Of a stretch of 64,000 nucleotides of DNA, positions 53,945-62,975 are shown piece by piece (position 1 is the first letter of the stretch; each line of letters opens with the position of its first letter). Location of the stretch: positions 36,288,912 through 36,352,911 of the forward strand of contig OZ038389.1 in the NCBI GenBank assembly GCA_964036045.1, written 5' to 3'. Position numbers and translations under genes: made by a program. Below the pieces are notes generated by a model. It worked only from the letters and a program-made list of their open reading frames with translations, did not search any database and was not told the origin of the DNA. Source of the DNA: Eutreptiella sp. 'Long Island Sound 2002' (lineage: Eukaryota; Euglenozoa; Euglenophyceae; Eutreptiales; Eutreptiaceae).

Positions 53945-54220
53945 GAGAAGGTTAATATTTACGTAAAGAATGCTCTCCAACAGAGCTTGGACACAAACCG
54001 GTGGTTTACTGCTTCCAGTCGACCCTTGCAGTTCACACAGTCATTGATTAAAGCATTGAATATTGCTCCTCCTCCTGTTTCAATGCAACCCACTGCTGCT
54101 CGGATATACTCTGTGCCTGTGCAGTTGCTTCATTATGTCACCCATCCCTGCGACTGTGTTTGTCCTGTTCCAACACCAGATTTCGCTGTGCAGTGCATGC
54201 TGAATGCATTTGTTGGCTAG
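53945..54220 (+). CDS. Exon-like ORF of unknown function
   Basis: Following a CTTCTCAG acceptor-like site, an open frame reads VNIYVKNALQQSLDTNRWFT, SLIKALNIAPPPVSMQ, then a Cys-containing stretch and NAFVG before TAG. The composition is balanced and protein-like and it has no ATG at its start, as expected for an internal or last exon. No domain is recognised. It may belong with 54761-55145. Confidence 0.3.
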   Translation, partial: EKVNIYVKNALQQSLDTNRWFTASSRPLQFTQSLIKALNIAPPPVSMQPTAARIYSVPVQLLHYVTHPCDCVCPVPTPDFAVQCMLNAFVG

Positions 54221-54760
54221 AACCGTCAGAATGGTGTTCCAGAAAGAAGAGCAAGTGCACTTCGGGACCTCAGGTGATCTGCTGGGCCTTGCTGACAGGG
54301 ATCAGTGTTGTGAATATGGACATCCATCATGACATCCTGCGTGTTACACGAGAAAAAGTGATGTTCATGGTGAGGCAGGGAGGGTGCTCTTGCTGTGATG
54401 TGTGTGCAGTGTGGCGCAGTGCAAGCTTTGGGTACATGTAGTGACCATTGGGACTGGTAGCACCCATTAGGAGGCGTCAAACACCTGCTTGCTGTGCCCT
54501 TTTGCTGCAGCCATGTTGTTGGCACATAATGGGGTGTAGATACTCAATAATTGTTGTCTTACAGCTCTGAAACAACACATCTTTGTGTTGGGTTCTTCCT
54601 GGCACCAACACCACCTATCCTGGTTGGAGCCCATTGGAGAGAATTTCTGCAGTTGTTGGCCATACATTGGATTGGCATAGACTCAAAAAGAAAAAAAAGA
54701 GAGAGAGAATTTCTGCAGTTGTTGTGGGCCCCTCAACACTAGATGGCGTTTTTTTTTCAG

Positions 54761-55145
54761 CATCCAGTACAAAGTCAATGGCAAGACAATCACACGTGAT
54801 TGTGCTCCATTTCATCGGTTGGAGTTACGCATACGCACAGCAACCATCCAGAAGCCTCCAAGAAATAATAACACATTCAGGTTCACCTCAGTACATGTTG
54901 TAGTGGGCAGTGTCACCCAAGTGCCTCTGCTAAAAACAAACCAACAACCAGCAGAATTCACCCTTCACCAGCTGCCACCCTTCACACACGAACACAATTC
55001 TGTAATGTTACCGTCCCTGTCTTCGTACGTTGAGGCATCCGCACCAAAAATGTTCCCCTCATTCTGGGCACCAACACCAATCAGGCGGGCACCCCGATTC
55101 AACCTTGGAACCATCAAGCACGCCGACACGCACACAAGCTCGTAG
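54761..55145 (+). CDS. Exon-like ORF of unknown function (terminal exon?)
   Basis: A T-rich tract ending in CAG at 54760 is followed by 128 open codons: IQYKVNGKTITRDCAPFHRL, ELRIRTATIQKPP, FTSVHVVVGSVTQVPLL, then FNLGTIKHADTHTSS and TAG. Beta-strand-like alternation and low simple-sequence content make it look real. The family is not recognised. A host gene or a mobile-element protein are both possible. Confidence 0.35.
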
Positions 55146-55589
55146 AGCGAGAAATGAACTGGCGTCGGGCAATCTGCGAAGGTGTAAGTCACGCTGCACA
55201 GGCACAAAAATGCCGCACACATTAGCATGAAAGAGACATAGGTCGCATGGCAAAGGAGCAGATACAGTGTATCCGCAGAAACGCCCACACCCCTGTGTAA
55301 GCCGACTGGCATCGCCTCTTGCCTCCCTCCCTGTTCCCTGACACAGGCAGCGCCCTCAAAGAAGTCAGCGCTAAAATGGATTTCTTCATGCAATTTGCAT
55401 ACATTAGAATTGTAGAAAGGTAAGGGCCTTGTGTGGGCTTTTTGCAAGACTTGGGTATGGAAGGGCAGGGCGGTTGGAGGCCTTGTTGGTCTCCTAGACA
55501 AAGGTGGACAAAGCGCTTGACGATGCGGGCCGAGAATAATCAGCAGAAGATATACTGAGTTGTGAGGCGAACGCGGTGCGACGCGCAAC

Positions 55590-56040
55590 AATGCTTCTGT
55601 TTTCGCTGGGAACAAATTTGGCTGGATGCAGCTTGCTTAAAAATGGGGAAGAAAGTAGTACACTTGAAATTGTGGGTCAAGCTGGGATGTTCCCCACGAT
55701 ATACCCAAATGGTGCCAAAATGGCACTTGAGTGGCCAACTGGTCGGTTCTGATTTTTTCACCATGCGCATGCAGCACGACACGCAAAAAATGTTTCTGTT
55801 TTCGCTGGAACGAATTTGGGTGGATTCAATGTGCTTCAAAATGGGGAAAGAAGTACGCTTGAAATTTTGGGTCGAGCTAGGGTGTTCCTTGCAATCTACC
55901 CAAATGGTGCCAACATGGCATTGTTCCCTGAAATACCCAAATGGTGCCAACATGGCACTTGGCTTGCCAATTGGACGGAACTAGCTTTTTCAACATGCGC
56001 GCACAGCGCGATGCGCAAAAATGTTTCCGCCGGGAACAAA
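55590..56040 (+). repeat. ~198-bp tandem repeat, two and a part units
   Basis: Units begin ATGYTTCTGTTTTCGCTGG at 55591 and 55789, with a partial third at 56021. Within the second unit a 37-base segment (ACCCAAATGGTGCCAACATG) is itself duplicated at 55898 and 55935. A related ~110-base piece occurs at 57840-57950. Confidence 0.85.
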
Positions 56041-56054
56041 TTGGGTGCTTAAGA

Positions 56055-56875
56055 GAGGGAGCGTTAGCGTGCAGGGTGTGCGTAGGGCAATTTTTTGGGC
56101 TATTTCCAATCCCTACCCCTTAGGACCCTCCAATTTCCCCCCGCCGGTCCTAGGGCGCCAACCCGGCGGCCTATGGGTACCACATTTGCTTCCTCTACAC
56201 TTTGGTGCATTTGAAGGGGTTAGTACAATTAAAAGCAGCCTGAAGGCATGTCCCTGCATTCCGACAGCAACCTCCAAACGGTGGAAATCACAGGCTCCGA
56301 GTACCAAGCCGCGGGAGCTGCGGTAACAAAAGGACCCCTATGCATTCTGGCCCGGGTACATCGACAACATGGCCGTGACCAAATGTGCCGACAAACGACC
56401 TATGCGGGAGGGCTCTTATTCCAACGACCACCACAAGGTGTGTGATCACACGCAAAACAAGCCAGTCATCATGGTGAGATCCCCAATCACCGTCAAGAGT
56501 CCGAGGCCCGTAGTGCACAGGTGCGTGAGCAAAGCTGGTGCCATGGGGAGGTGGACTTGCTCGCCAAAATGGCCACATGGCTACCGGTCCCAGACTACGA
56601 TCCCATCTGTCCGGAGGATATCGCAGTCTGTGGCAGTCTGTTCAATGTTGTGCATGGATGGTTTGTTGCTTCATTTGGTAGGCAAGAGGCAGCTATTGGT
56701 AAACTCGGCATCTGTCCGGAGGATATCGCAGTCTGTGGCAGTCTGTTCAATGTTGTGCATGGATGGTTTGTTGCTTCATTTGGTAGGCAAGAGGCAGCTA
56801 TTGGTAAACTCGGGGAGTCAAAATTTGGGAAATTCATCATAAAAGTAGCGCGCAGGGCAAACACTCCCCCAGGGG
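56055..56875 (+). mobile_element. Possible third relative of the Harbinger-like family
   Basis: GGGAGCGTTAGCGTGCAGG at the left and GCAAACACTCCCCC at the right resemble the ends of 46677-47356 and 52271-53012. The interior is unrelated to those two by eye and contains the 105-bp duplication. The ends are less well preserved. Confidence 0.35.
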
Positions 56876-56931
56876 GAGCCTTAAGCGCAGTGCGCGCGCA
56901 GTGCAACTATTTGGGCGTCTGGCCGTACTAG
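56521..56931 (+). CDS. Hypothetical ORF with a perfect 35-residue duplication
   Basis: 136 codons (the first codon is GTG in this frame, so the true start is unknown). A 105-base segment (56604-56708) is repeated immediately and identically (56709-56813), duplicating a peptide that starts ICPEDIAVCGSLFNVVHGWF and ends EAAIGKLG. The flanking sequence EVDLLAKMATWLPVPDYDP is protein-like. No family is recognised. Because 105 is a multiple of three the frame survives. Confidence 0.35.
   Translation: MREQSWCHGEVDLLAKMATWLPVPDYDPICPEDIAVCGSLFNVVHGWFVASFGRQEAAIGKLGICPEDIAVCGSLFNVVHGWFVASFGRQEAAIGKLGESKFGKFIIKVARRANTPPGGALSAVRAQCNYLGVWPY
56604..56813 (+). repeat. 105-bp perfect tandem duplication
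   Basis: Two adjacent identical copies starting CATCTGTCCGGAGGATATCG at 56604 and 56709. Perfect identity points to a very recent event or an assembly artefact. Confidence 0.95.
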
Positions 56932-57161
56932 AGACCCATACTTTGAGATACCAGGGGCCCCTAGGGGCATCATGGTGACCCCAAGCGGAGGTTATGCAAG
57001 GCGTAGCACGTTTGGGTGAAGGCATGGCAAGGCGTAGCATGGTTGTGTCAAGGTATGGCAAGGCGCAATGCTCGTGTGCACACATTGATCTATCGTGCTT
57101 GCATGCACATATGCTATAGGAATTCATACCCCCCTCCTCCTTTCTTAGACACACTTTCTTC

Positions 57162-57329
57162 ATGGATTTGAGTCTTGGCGATCGGGTGTTCTATACCCGC
57201 TCCAACGGCGTGCGAGTTCTTGCCACGGTGGTTGGGATGGCGGGAGATGGGCTCATCCACTTGGAGTACTACCAAGATGCACTACGGGTGGTGAATCGCC
57301 AATGCAAGATGGAGTCCATGTGTACTTAG
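57162..57329 (+). CDS. Small ORF with SH3/Tudor-like pattern
   Basis: 55 residues from the ATG at 57162: MDLSLGDRVFYTRSNGVRV, then LATVVGMAGDGLIHLEYYQD and a Cys-containing end. A GD-x-V-F-Y start followed by A-T-V-V-G and a strand ending in I-H-L-E-Y is the pattern of small barrel domains that begin chromatin or transposon proteins, but the assignment is weak. It may be a first exon. Confidence 0.35.
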   Translation: MDLSLGDRVFYTRSNGVRVLATVVGMAGDGLIHLEYYQDALRVVNRQCKMESMCT

Positions 57330-57839
57330 TTGACAATGGAACAGAAAGACGGTTGTGTGTTCTTGAGGGTGGCGACCAATGCGCTGTTCATGGTTTTTCC
57401 AGTTGTGCATGATGTGTGTTATGTGAAGGGAAGGTAGTTTGCAACTTTCTTGACCCCCTTAAATCTTACCCATTATAGGCTTGCCATATGGCGTGGCGGT
57501 TTTGCCTACCGCATCAGAGAGCCCTCTGGTATACGCATGTGAACTCTGGGTCTTTGCCATGTGCCCCGCTTTGCAGGGATCCATTGTATCATATGCTAGA
57601 GACACCCACTTTCCCAAGCACAGTCTTGAGTACTCTTTGAATTTCTGGAGTCAGTCAAAAAAAAAAAAAGGAAGGTAGTTTGCAACTTTCTTGAGCTGGG
57701 GCAGTTTGGGTCACCTAATTCTAAGGGCGTTTCCAAGGGGTTTGCTTGGGGGCTCTTCAGGGGGAACATAGTCTAAAAGTAGCGCGCAGTGCGCGCGCAG
57801 TGCAAAGATCCCCCCCCCAAAAGGGGGGGAAAGTATATG

Positions 57840-57950
57840 GATCAAGCTGGGGTGTTCCCTGCGATACACCCAAATGGTGCCATAATGGCATTTGGCTGGC
57901 GAATTGGCCGGAACTGAAGTTTTCAACACGCGCTACTATACTGTGCTCAG
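57840..57950 (+). repeat. Outlying unit of the ~198-bp repeat
   Basis: ATCAAGCTGGGGTGTTCCC, ACCCAAATGGTGCCATAATG and CTGGCGAATTGGCCGGAACT match the second half of the units at 55.6-56.0 kb. Confidence 0.75.
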
Positions 57951-58018
57951 CAAAGGCACGTGGTACCGATCCGGTACTATATCCCGCCCCTTAGCCCCCC
58001 CCCCCCCCCCTTCGAAAA

Positions 58019-58139
58019 GCTACGCCCTTGTCCAAGCTACTGTAGGCGTAGGGACTGTAATACTTGTGTACGTAATTTAATTACGTACGAAATGTAGTGC
58101 GGCCACATAAGACATTGGTTTGTCATCACATTTGCCAAC
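58019..58139 (+). repeat. Dispersed repeat family A, left part (split copy)
   Basis: Starts GCTACGCCCTTGTCCAAGC and includes a near-palindrome around TACGTAATTTAATTACGTA and GCGGCCACATAAGACATTGG. It matches 912 down to 792 on the minus strand. At 58140 the match stops abruptly and DIRS-type element sequence begins. Confidence 0.8.
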
Positions 58140-58277
58140 CGCAGTTTTCCATAAAAACTGGGGTTTTGGGAGGGGGGGGGTGCAGTGGCTGAGGCTAAGA
58201 CTGAGGCAGACCCCCCCCCCCCCTGTACTGTACAGCTGATGTTATTTTGCTGAGTGTACCTCCTGGGGACTGCTTAA

Positions 58278-59432
58278 ATGCCAGAGGGTACCTCAAATGG
58301 ATCAGCGGAAGCGGCCAGTGGGGAAAGCCGCGGGGCGAAGCGGGCCAGGGTGGCCTTCAATCGGGACGACATGGACCTGGACCCCGTCAAGACCCCCGAG
58401 TACGCGCGCTGGGAGCGGTGGCGCAACGTTGCTGCGGCTACCGCGTACGGGTTCCTCCACAGCGCGGACGCTGGCATCATGGCCGCCCAGTACCAGGAGC
58501 GCTTGATGGAGGATGGCCTGTCCGTGGCGGGCGTTGATCGGGCTGTGGAGTGGGCTGGCGGCGGCCTTGACGCCCCAACGGCCCTGATATACATGGCCCC
58601 CTTTGAGCGCTCCTCAAACCTGCGGCTTGACGTCGAAGCGGCTGCGTGGAAGGCAGTACCCCAACCCAGTCCGCCTGCCCGGGAGCAGCAGGAGGAGCCG
58701 CCGCGGGACCAATAGTCGCAGGAGCCGCAGGAGCCGAAGGAGACCGCGGAGCAGGCGGAGATACGACGGCTGGAGGCTCGCATCCGAGAGCTCCAGCTGC
58801 CAAAGGTACCACCCCTGTCTCAGGGAGAGCTCACCAAAATAGCTTCTGGGCAGCACCCCTGGCTCTGGCGGCAGGAGCTCATCCAGGCCTTGAACACCTG
58901 GCTCAAAACGGAGGACCCCATTGGGAAGGGCAATGCGCTTGTGGAGGCGGTGTGGAAGGTGGTCTACAAGGACTGCCAGCCCGCGCCCACCCACCCCGCT
59001 GGGGCAGCGGCACGGCCAGCGCCGCAGGGATGGTACGCCCAGGCCCAGCAGCCTGCACCGCAACAGGCCCAGACGCAGCCGTCACCTCAGGCGCAGACCC
59101 CGGCCCCTGCTCCGCCCGGGGCATGCTTCCGCTGTGGCATGCACGGGCACTGGGCCAGGGACTGTGCCAGTGGTGGGTAGGGGCGGGCCCCTTCCGTCGC
59201 AAGTTCCGTCGCCGGCTCGTACCGGGGGGGGTTCAGTACCGTAGGTAGCCAGAGCCTGTACACTGCGCACAGCACGGGCCGCACCTATGACGCGACTCCC
59301 CCCCCCCCCCAATACCCATGTTTTCGATGCGGCCGCAACCACTGGGCCCTGGGCGGCCGGTGCCCGGCACCGCCTGCCCCGCCCCCCCAGCCCTTTGCGG
59401 CCGGGCCGGCCCCAGCGCCGGCCAACTGCTGA
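58278..59432 (+). pseudogene. DIRS-type Gag with CCHC knuckles, two in-frame TAG
   Basis: The start is the ATG at 58278 (MPEGTSNGSAEAASG). One frame runs to a TGA at 59430-59432 but is broken by TAG at 58713 and at 59178. The N-terminal half is helical and alanine-rich. A central charged segment (RRLEARIRELQLP) follows the first TAG. The first knuckle CFRCGMHGHWARDC fits C-x2-C-x4-H-x4-C. After the second TAG a further CFRCGRNHWALGGRC fits C-x2-C-x3-H-x6-C, so an intact version may carry two knuckles. The role is nucleic-acid binding and particle formation. The first TAG could come from a CAG codon by one C-to-T change. Confidence 0.7.
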
Positions 59433-60993
59433 AGGGCCCAGTGCCCACGGCGGCGAGCGGCCCGCCAGCGAGGGGAGCGCCGATGACGAGGGGGGCGGAG
59501 CGCTCAACCTGCGATACGCGGGGTCGGCAGTGGACAGCCTATGGTGGGGCAATTACATGGAGGAGCCCCTCGCGCTGGCCATCCGGCGGTGGTCCCCGGG
59601 TACCGTGGAGCGTTGGACCGCGATCCTCAGGGATGTGGGCCGGTTCGCGGCGCACTGGCCCGAGCTGGACGCAGCGGGGGCACTGTCCCGGTACCTCGTC
59701 AGGCGCGCCGCCATGGGCCAGCAGCCTGGGACGCTGCGAGGCGTCATATCCGCCCTCCGCCTGGCAGAGAAGCTGGGCTGCATACCACCCACAGTGCGGC
59801 CCGTACACTGGCTCATGGCACGAGGCGCCGCGACCACCACTGCCGCGCCACGACCAACCCAAGTGTGGGCCGAGCTGGTCGCCCTCCGGCTCATGGCCCG
59901 GAACATCAGGACCACCCTCGACTGGTTCTGCCTGGGACTTGCCGTCATCTCCTTTGCCACTCTCCTCAGGGTGGGTGAAGCAGCCAGCATACGACCCGTG
60001 GATATCCGGACGCGGTGCACGTTGGGGTTCTTCGATGACAAAAAGGACGACGACTGGGTCACAGTACGACTGGGGGCATGGCCCGATGCATGGCGCGCGG
60101 CGATGGCAGCCCACCCGTGGGTCTCTAGCAGGCCCGCATCGGTGCCGCTCATGGCTGCCGCGTTCGACCTTCAGGCGGCGATCCATGGCTTGCTGGCTGC
60201 CACGGGATGGGAATCCATGGGATGGCACGCCTGGAGACGTGGAGGAGCTGCGGCCATGCGGGCGTTCAGAGCCGCCATCGCTAGCATCGCGGTGGCTGGG
60301 CGATGGGACAACGAGGCGGAGGTCAACAGGTACGCCAGCGCGCCCCCTGGGTGGGAATTCTTCCTGCCCGACAGCGTGCCCTGGCCCACGGCGGGATTTG
60401 GCGTCGAAATTCGGCCGGTCCACGCGTACCAGCTCTGGGCGCTCGGCACGCTTGGGCCCCGTGGCCCCGACGGGACGGACGCCGCGCCGGCCCCACCCGA
60501 TGTCTGCGCTGGGAACCGTGGCAGCCAAGGGGCCGACCTGCGTGGCGATTCCGACATGCAGGACACCATCGTACTGGGCTCCTCTAGTGACGAGTCGCCC
60601 GACACGGTGGCACGCAGGGCCGCTCGGCACCCCCGCGAAAGTCAGCGCAAGGCCTATGTGCACCGAACCGTGGCCCGCGGCCGATCGGCACCCGCAGCGC
60701 GGACGACGAGGGCTGCACCCGCCCCGAAGCCCCAGCCCAAGCACGCCGCTGGTGGAGCAGCCGACCGCCAACCCGCAGCGGCTCCCCGCTCCACGACGGT
60801 GCCCCGGGTCACGCCGGCCCGAGCCAGCACCAGGGGCACCCAAGCACCCGGAGGGGCGCCGGCGAGACGGCGCAGCGGGGCGGCTGGAGATGCAGCTGGC
60901 GGTTGCCCGGTGCGCCAGGTGCGGCCTCGACTGGAACGACCACCTGGAGGCAGCAACGCGCCACATGGGACGCAGCCTGAAGGCCCCCGCTGA
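59287..60993 (+). CDS. Tyrosine recombinase of the DIRS-type element
   Basis: 568 residues from the ATG at 59287, uninterrupted. The recombinase integrates the circular DNA copy. The catalytic pattern is visible: box I arginine in ATLLRVGEAAS (Arg228), H-x2-R in HAWRRGG (His314, Arg317), and the nucleophile in GRWDNEAEVNRY (Tyr349). The N-terminal ~85 residues overlap the end of the Gag frame and may not be used; an internal Met at MEEPLALAIRRW is an alternative start. The region after Tyr349 is an Ala/Pro/Arg-rich tail that overlaps the start of the RT frame. The box order and spacing fit DIRS/PAT-type recombinases. Confidence 0.85.
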   Translation: MTRLPPPPNTHVFDAAATTGPWAAGARHRLPRPPSPLRPGRPQRRPTAEGPSAHGGERPASEGSADDEGGGALNLRYAGSAVDSLWWGNYMEEPLALAIRRWSPGTVERWTAILRDVGRFAAHWPELDAAGALSRYLVRRAAMGQQPGTLRGVISALRLAEKLGCIPPTVRPVHWLMARGAATTTAAPRPTQVWAELVALRLMARNIRTTLDWFCLGLAVISFATLLRVGEAASIRPVDIRTRCTLGFFDDKKDDDWVTVRLGAWPDAWRAAMAAHPWVSSRPASVPLMAAAFDLQAAIHGLLAATGWESMGWHAWRRGGAAAMRAFRAAIASIAVAGRWDNEAEVNRYASAPPGWEFFLPDSVPWPTAGFGVEIRPVHAYQLWALGTLGPRGPDGTDAAPAPPDVCAGNRGSQGADLRGDSDMQDTIVLGSSSDESPDTVARRAARHPRESQRKAYVHRTVARGRSAPAARTTRAAPAPKPQPKHAAGGAADRQPAAAPRSTTVPRVTPARASTRGTQAPGGAPARRRSGAAGDAAGGCPVRQVRPRLERPPGGSNAPHGTQPEGPR

Positions 60994-62799
60994 CAGTGTC
61001 CTATCCCTCCTGCAGGCGTGGTGGGCGGAGTCTATCAAGTGGGCTGTGGATCGTCCAGGGTGGAAGGAGCGGGCGGCGGCCGCAGACCTGGCGCTGGCTG
61101 AGGAGGCGCTGCACCTCCTGGCGGGGGGAGAGATCCCGCTCGATGGGGGATCCTCGACGCGCCTTAACGACCAGTCGCGCGTCACTGTGGAGCTCGCTGC
61201 GCGTGGGCTGGGCGACGCGGGCCGTGTGTCGGTCCCGGCGCACGTGTGGGAGGACTGGGCTGACCCCGAGTTTGGCAGGGCGGGGGGGCGTGTCCATCCC
61301 CTCCCCCCCTCCCGCTGCCCACGAGTGGCGGCCCTCCTGTCCACCCTAGCGTCCCAAGGCCTGGTCAGTGTGGTGGGGGGGGATGCAAATGCGGAGGTGT
61401 TCGTCAAGTGGAAATCGGAGCGCAAATGCGCCCTCATTGTGAACATGAAGATGTTCAACAAGGGGTGCAAATACAAGGCCCGCCCATTTAAGCTCCCGTC
61501 GCTGGAGGGCTTGGCGGTCCTCCTCAGGGATCTGGGGAAAAGGGGGGGCGGGGCCGGGGGGGGGGGGGCTGTGGGGCACCAAACTGGACATAGCAAACTG
61601 CTATTGGAGTGTGGAGCTCCCCCCCCCCCCTGGCGAGCACCATCCGGGTGGCAGCCCAGGGGCGCACGTACGCTTTTTTGCGGGTGCCCTTTGGCTGGCA
61701 CCAGGCGCCTGGGCTGGTCCAGGCCCTCATTTCGGACCTGCTGGGGGATCCGGGGAGGGGGGGGGTGGTGGTGGTACAGTACCTAGATGATATACTTTTT
61801 GTAGGACATGACCCGGGGGAAGTGGCCGCGGTCACCGACAGCGCGGCCCACCTCCTCCGGCGTGCGGACTTCATCATTATTAGTATTATTATTATTACTA
61901 ATAGTGAGAAGTCCGTGTTCACGCCGCAGCGCTCCTTGCGGTGGATGGGCAAGGATGTAGATCGGCGTGGGCGCAGAGTGGCACCGGCGGCTTCGGCGGT
62001 GGCAGCGGTGGTGGCGGCATGGGTAAGGCTGGCACTTAAGCCATACACCTATGTCGCCCTGAGGCGGCTACTAGGGAAGCTCGGGTGGTTGGGGAGGCCA
62101 GGGAACCTGGGGGGGTGCTTTCTGGCGGGTGCCCGGTCCTGGCTGCGTTGGGTTCCACGCTGGGCCTGGCGCACACCACCGGCAGTGGTGCGCGGGCTCT
62201 GCGAGGCCATGGCCCAGTGCTACAGGGGCTGGGAGCCAGACACCACGAGCGCTGGTCCGGCAGTGCGCGTCTTTGTGGACGCCGCCAGGTATGCCCTGAC
62301 CACAGGAGCTAACCCCTCCTACTGCGTCGGCTCTTGGGGACCGGGGGGGGCAGATCTGGCGCTATGTCCAGCGTGGGTGACAACCCAGCAAGCGGCTGAG
62401 CTATGGGGGACGCTGGTGGCGCTGGACGATGCGCACGCGCGGCGAGCGCGGCGCCTCGTTCTCGTGGGGGACAACATGGGGGCGCTGGCCCAGCTGCTTT
62501 GGGGGAGGGCGGGGGCAGGCAGGGTCCAGCAGCAGCGCATCCTACGAAGGATTGCGCACCGTCTCCGCTGGACGGGGCTGCAGGTGACCACTTGCTGGGT
62601 GCAGTCCGAGCTCAACCCAGCGGATTCCATCAGTAGAGCGTGGGACGGGAGGGGGGGCAGAGCAGCGGTGATCGAGGCGGCTGCCAAGGAGCGCCTGTGG
62701 GTCCATTCGCCACAGTGGGCAGCGTGGGGAGCAATTGCGGACCGCGACAAGGCGGTCTGCCCGTGCACAGTCCCACTCCCTGCCTGGATGGGTGGGTGA
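60890..62799 (+). pseudogene. DIRS-type RT/RNase H, frame broken at G and C runs
   Basis: Begins near an ATG at 60890, overlapping the recombinase by 104 bases in another frame, with a CARCGLDW pair of cysteines. The RT fingers/palm start is in one frame to about 61550. The box A sequence GTKLDIANCYWSVEL is in a second frame (61569-61619). The remainder from about 61620 is in a third, with LRVPFGWHQAPG and the YLDD box at 61780. The shifts coincide with a G-rich run (61543-61568) and a C-run (61619-61630). RNase H follows with acidic residues in VFVDAARYA, AELWGTLVA, VGDNMGAL and LNPADSISR, ending at a TGA at 62799. An ATT triplet run (about 61872-61904) inflates the segment after YLDD without breaking frame. 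Confidence 0.85.
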
Positions 62800-62918
62800 C
62801 AGTCAAAATTTTTTTTACCCAAGGGGCCCCAAGGGGCCTGCAAATACTGTGGTTGACTGTGGTACAGGAGTCCTGGAGTGCAGTGCAGGGCGTGCACATG
62901 CCAAAACTACATAGAGTC

Positions 62919-62975
62919 ATGGACACATTTGTTGTGAGTCGTTGCCCACTTGAACCCACATGGCTCTGATTTTGC
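62919..62975 (+). repeat. Dispersed repeat family A, right part (split copy)
   Basis: ATGGACACATTTGTTGTGAG, then GCCCACTTGAACCCACATGG, then CTCTGATTTT, matching 791 down to 737 on the minus strand. It begins exactly where the DIRS-type element ends. Confidence 0.8.

Larger units (their letters stand above)
58140..62918 (+). mobile_element. DIRS-type tyrosine-recombinase retrotransposon
   Basis: A ~4.78 kb insertion bounded by the two halves of a family A repeat. The order is Gag-like ORF, tyrosine recombinase, then RT/RNase H, with overlapping frames. The ends show no target duplication, as expected for recombinase-mediated insertion. The left end contains AGTTTTCCAT and the reverse-complemented right end AGTTTTGGCAT, hinting at short inverted termini. 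Frames are interrupted in Gag (two TAG) and RT (two homopolymer frameshifts), so this copy is not autonomous as read. Element boundaries come from comparison with the uninterrupted repeat at 737-912. Confidence 0.8.

Noticed and set aside
58713-59180. Reassignment of TAG to a sense codon
   Set aside because: The antiporter terminates at TAG with no clear coding beyond it, and the interrupted gene belongs to a visibly decayed element.
59539-61701. 720-codon minus-strand ORF
   Set aside because: Antisense shadow of the GC-rich recombinase and RT frames. It has no domain, while the plus strand carries clear catalytic motifs.
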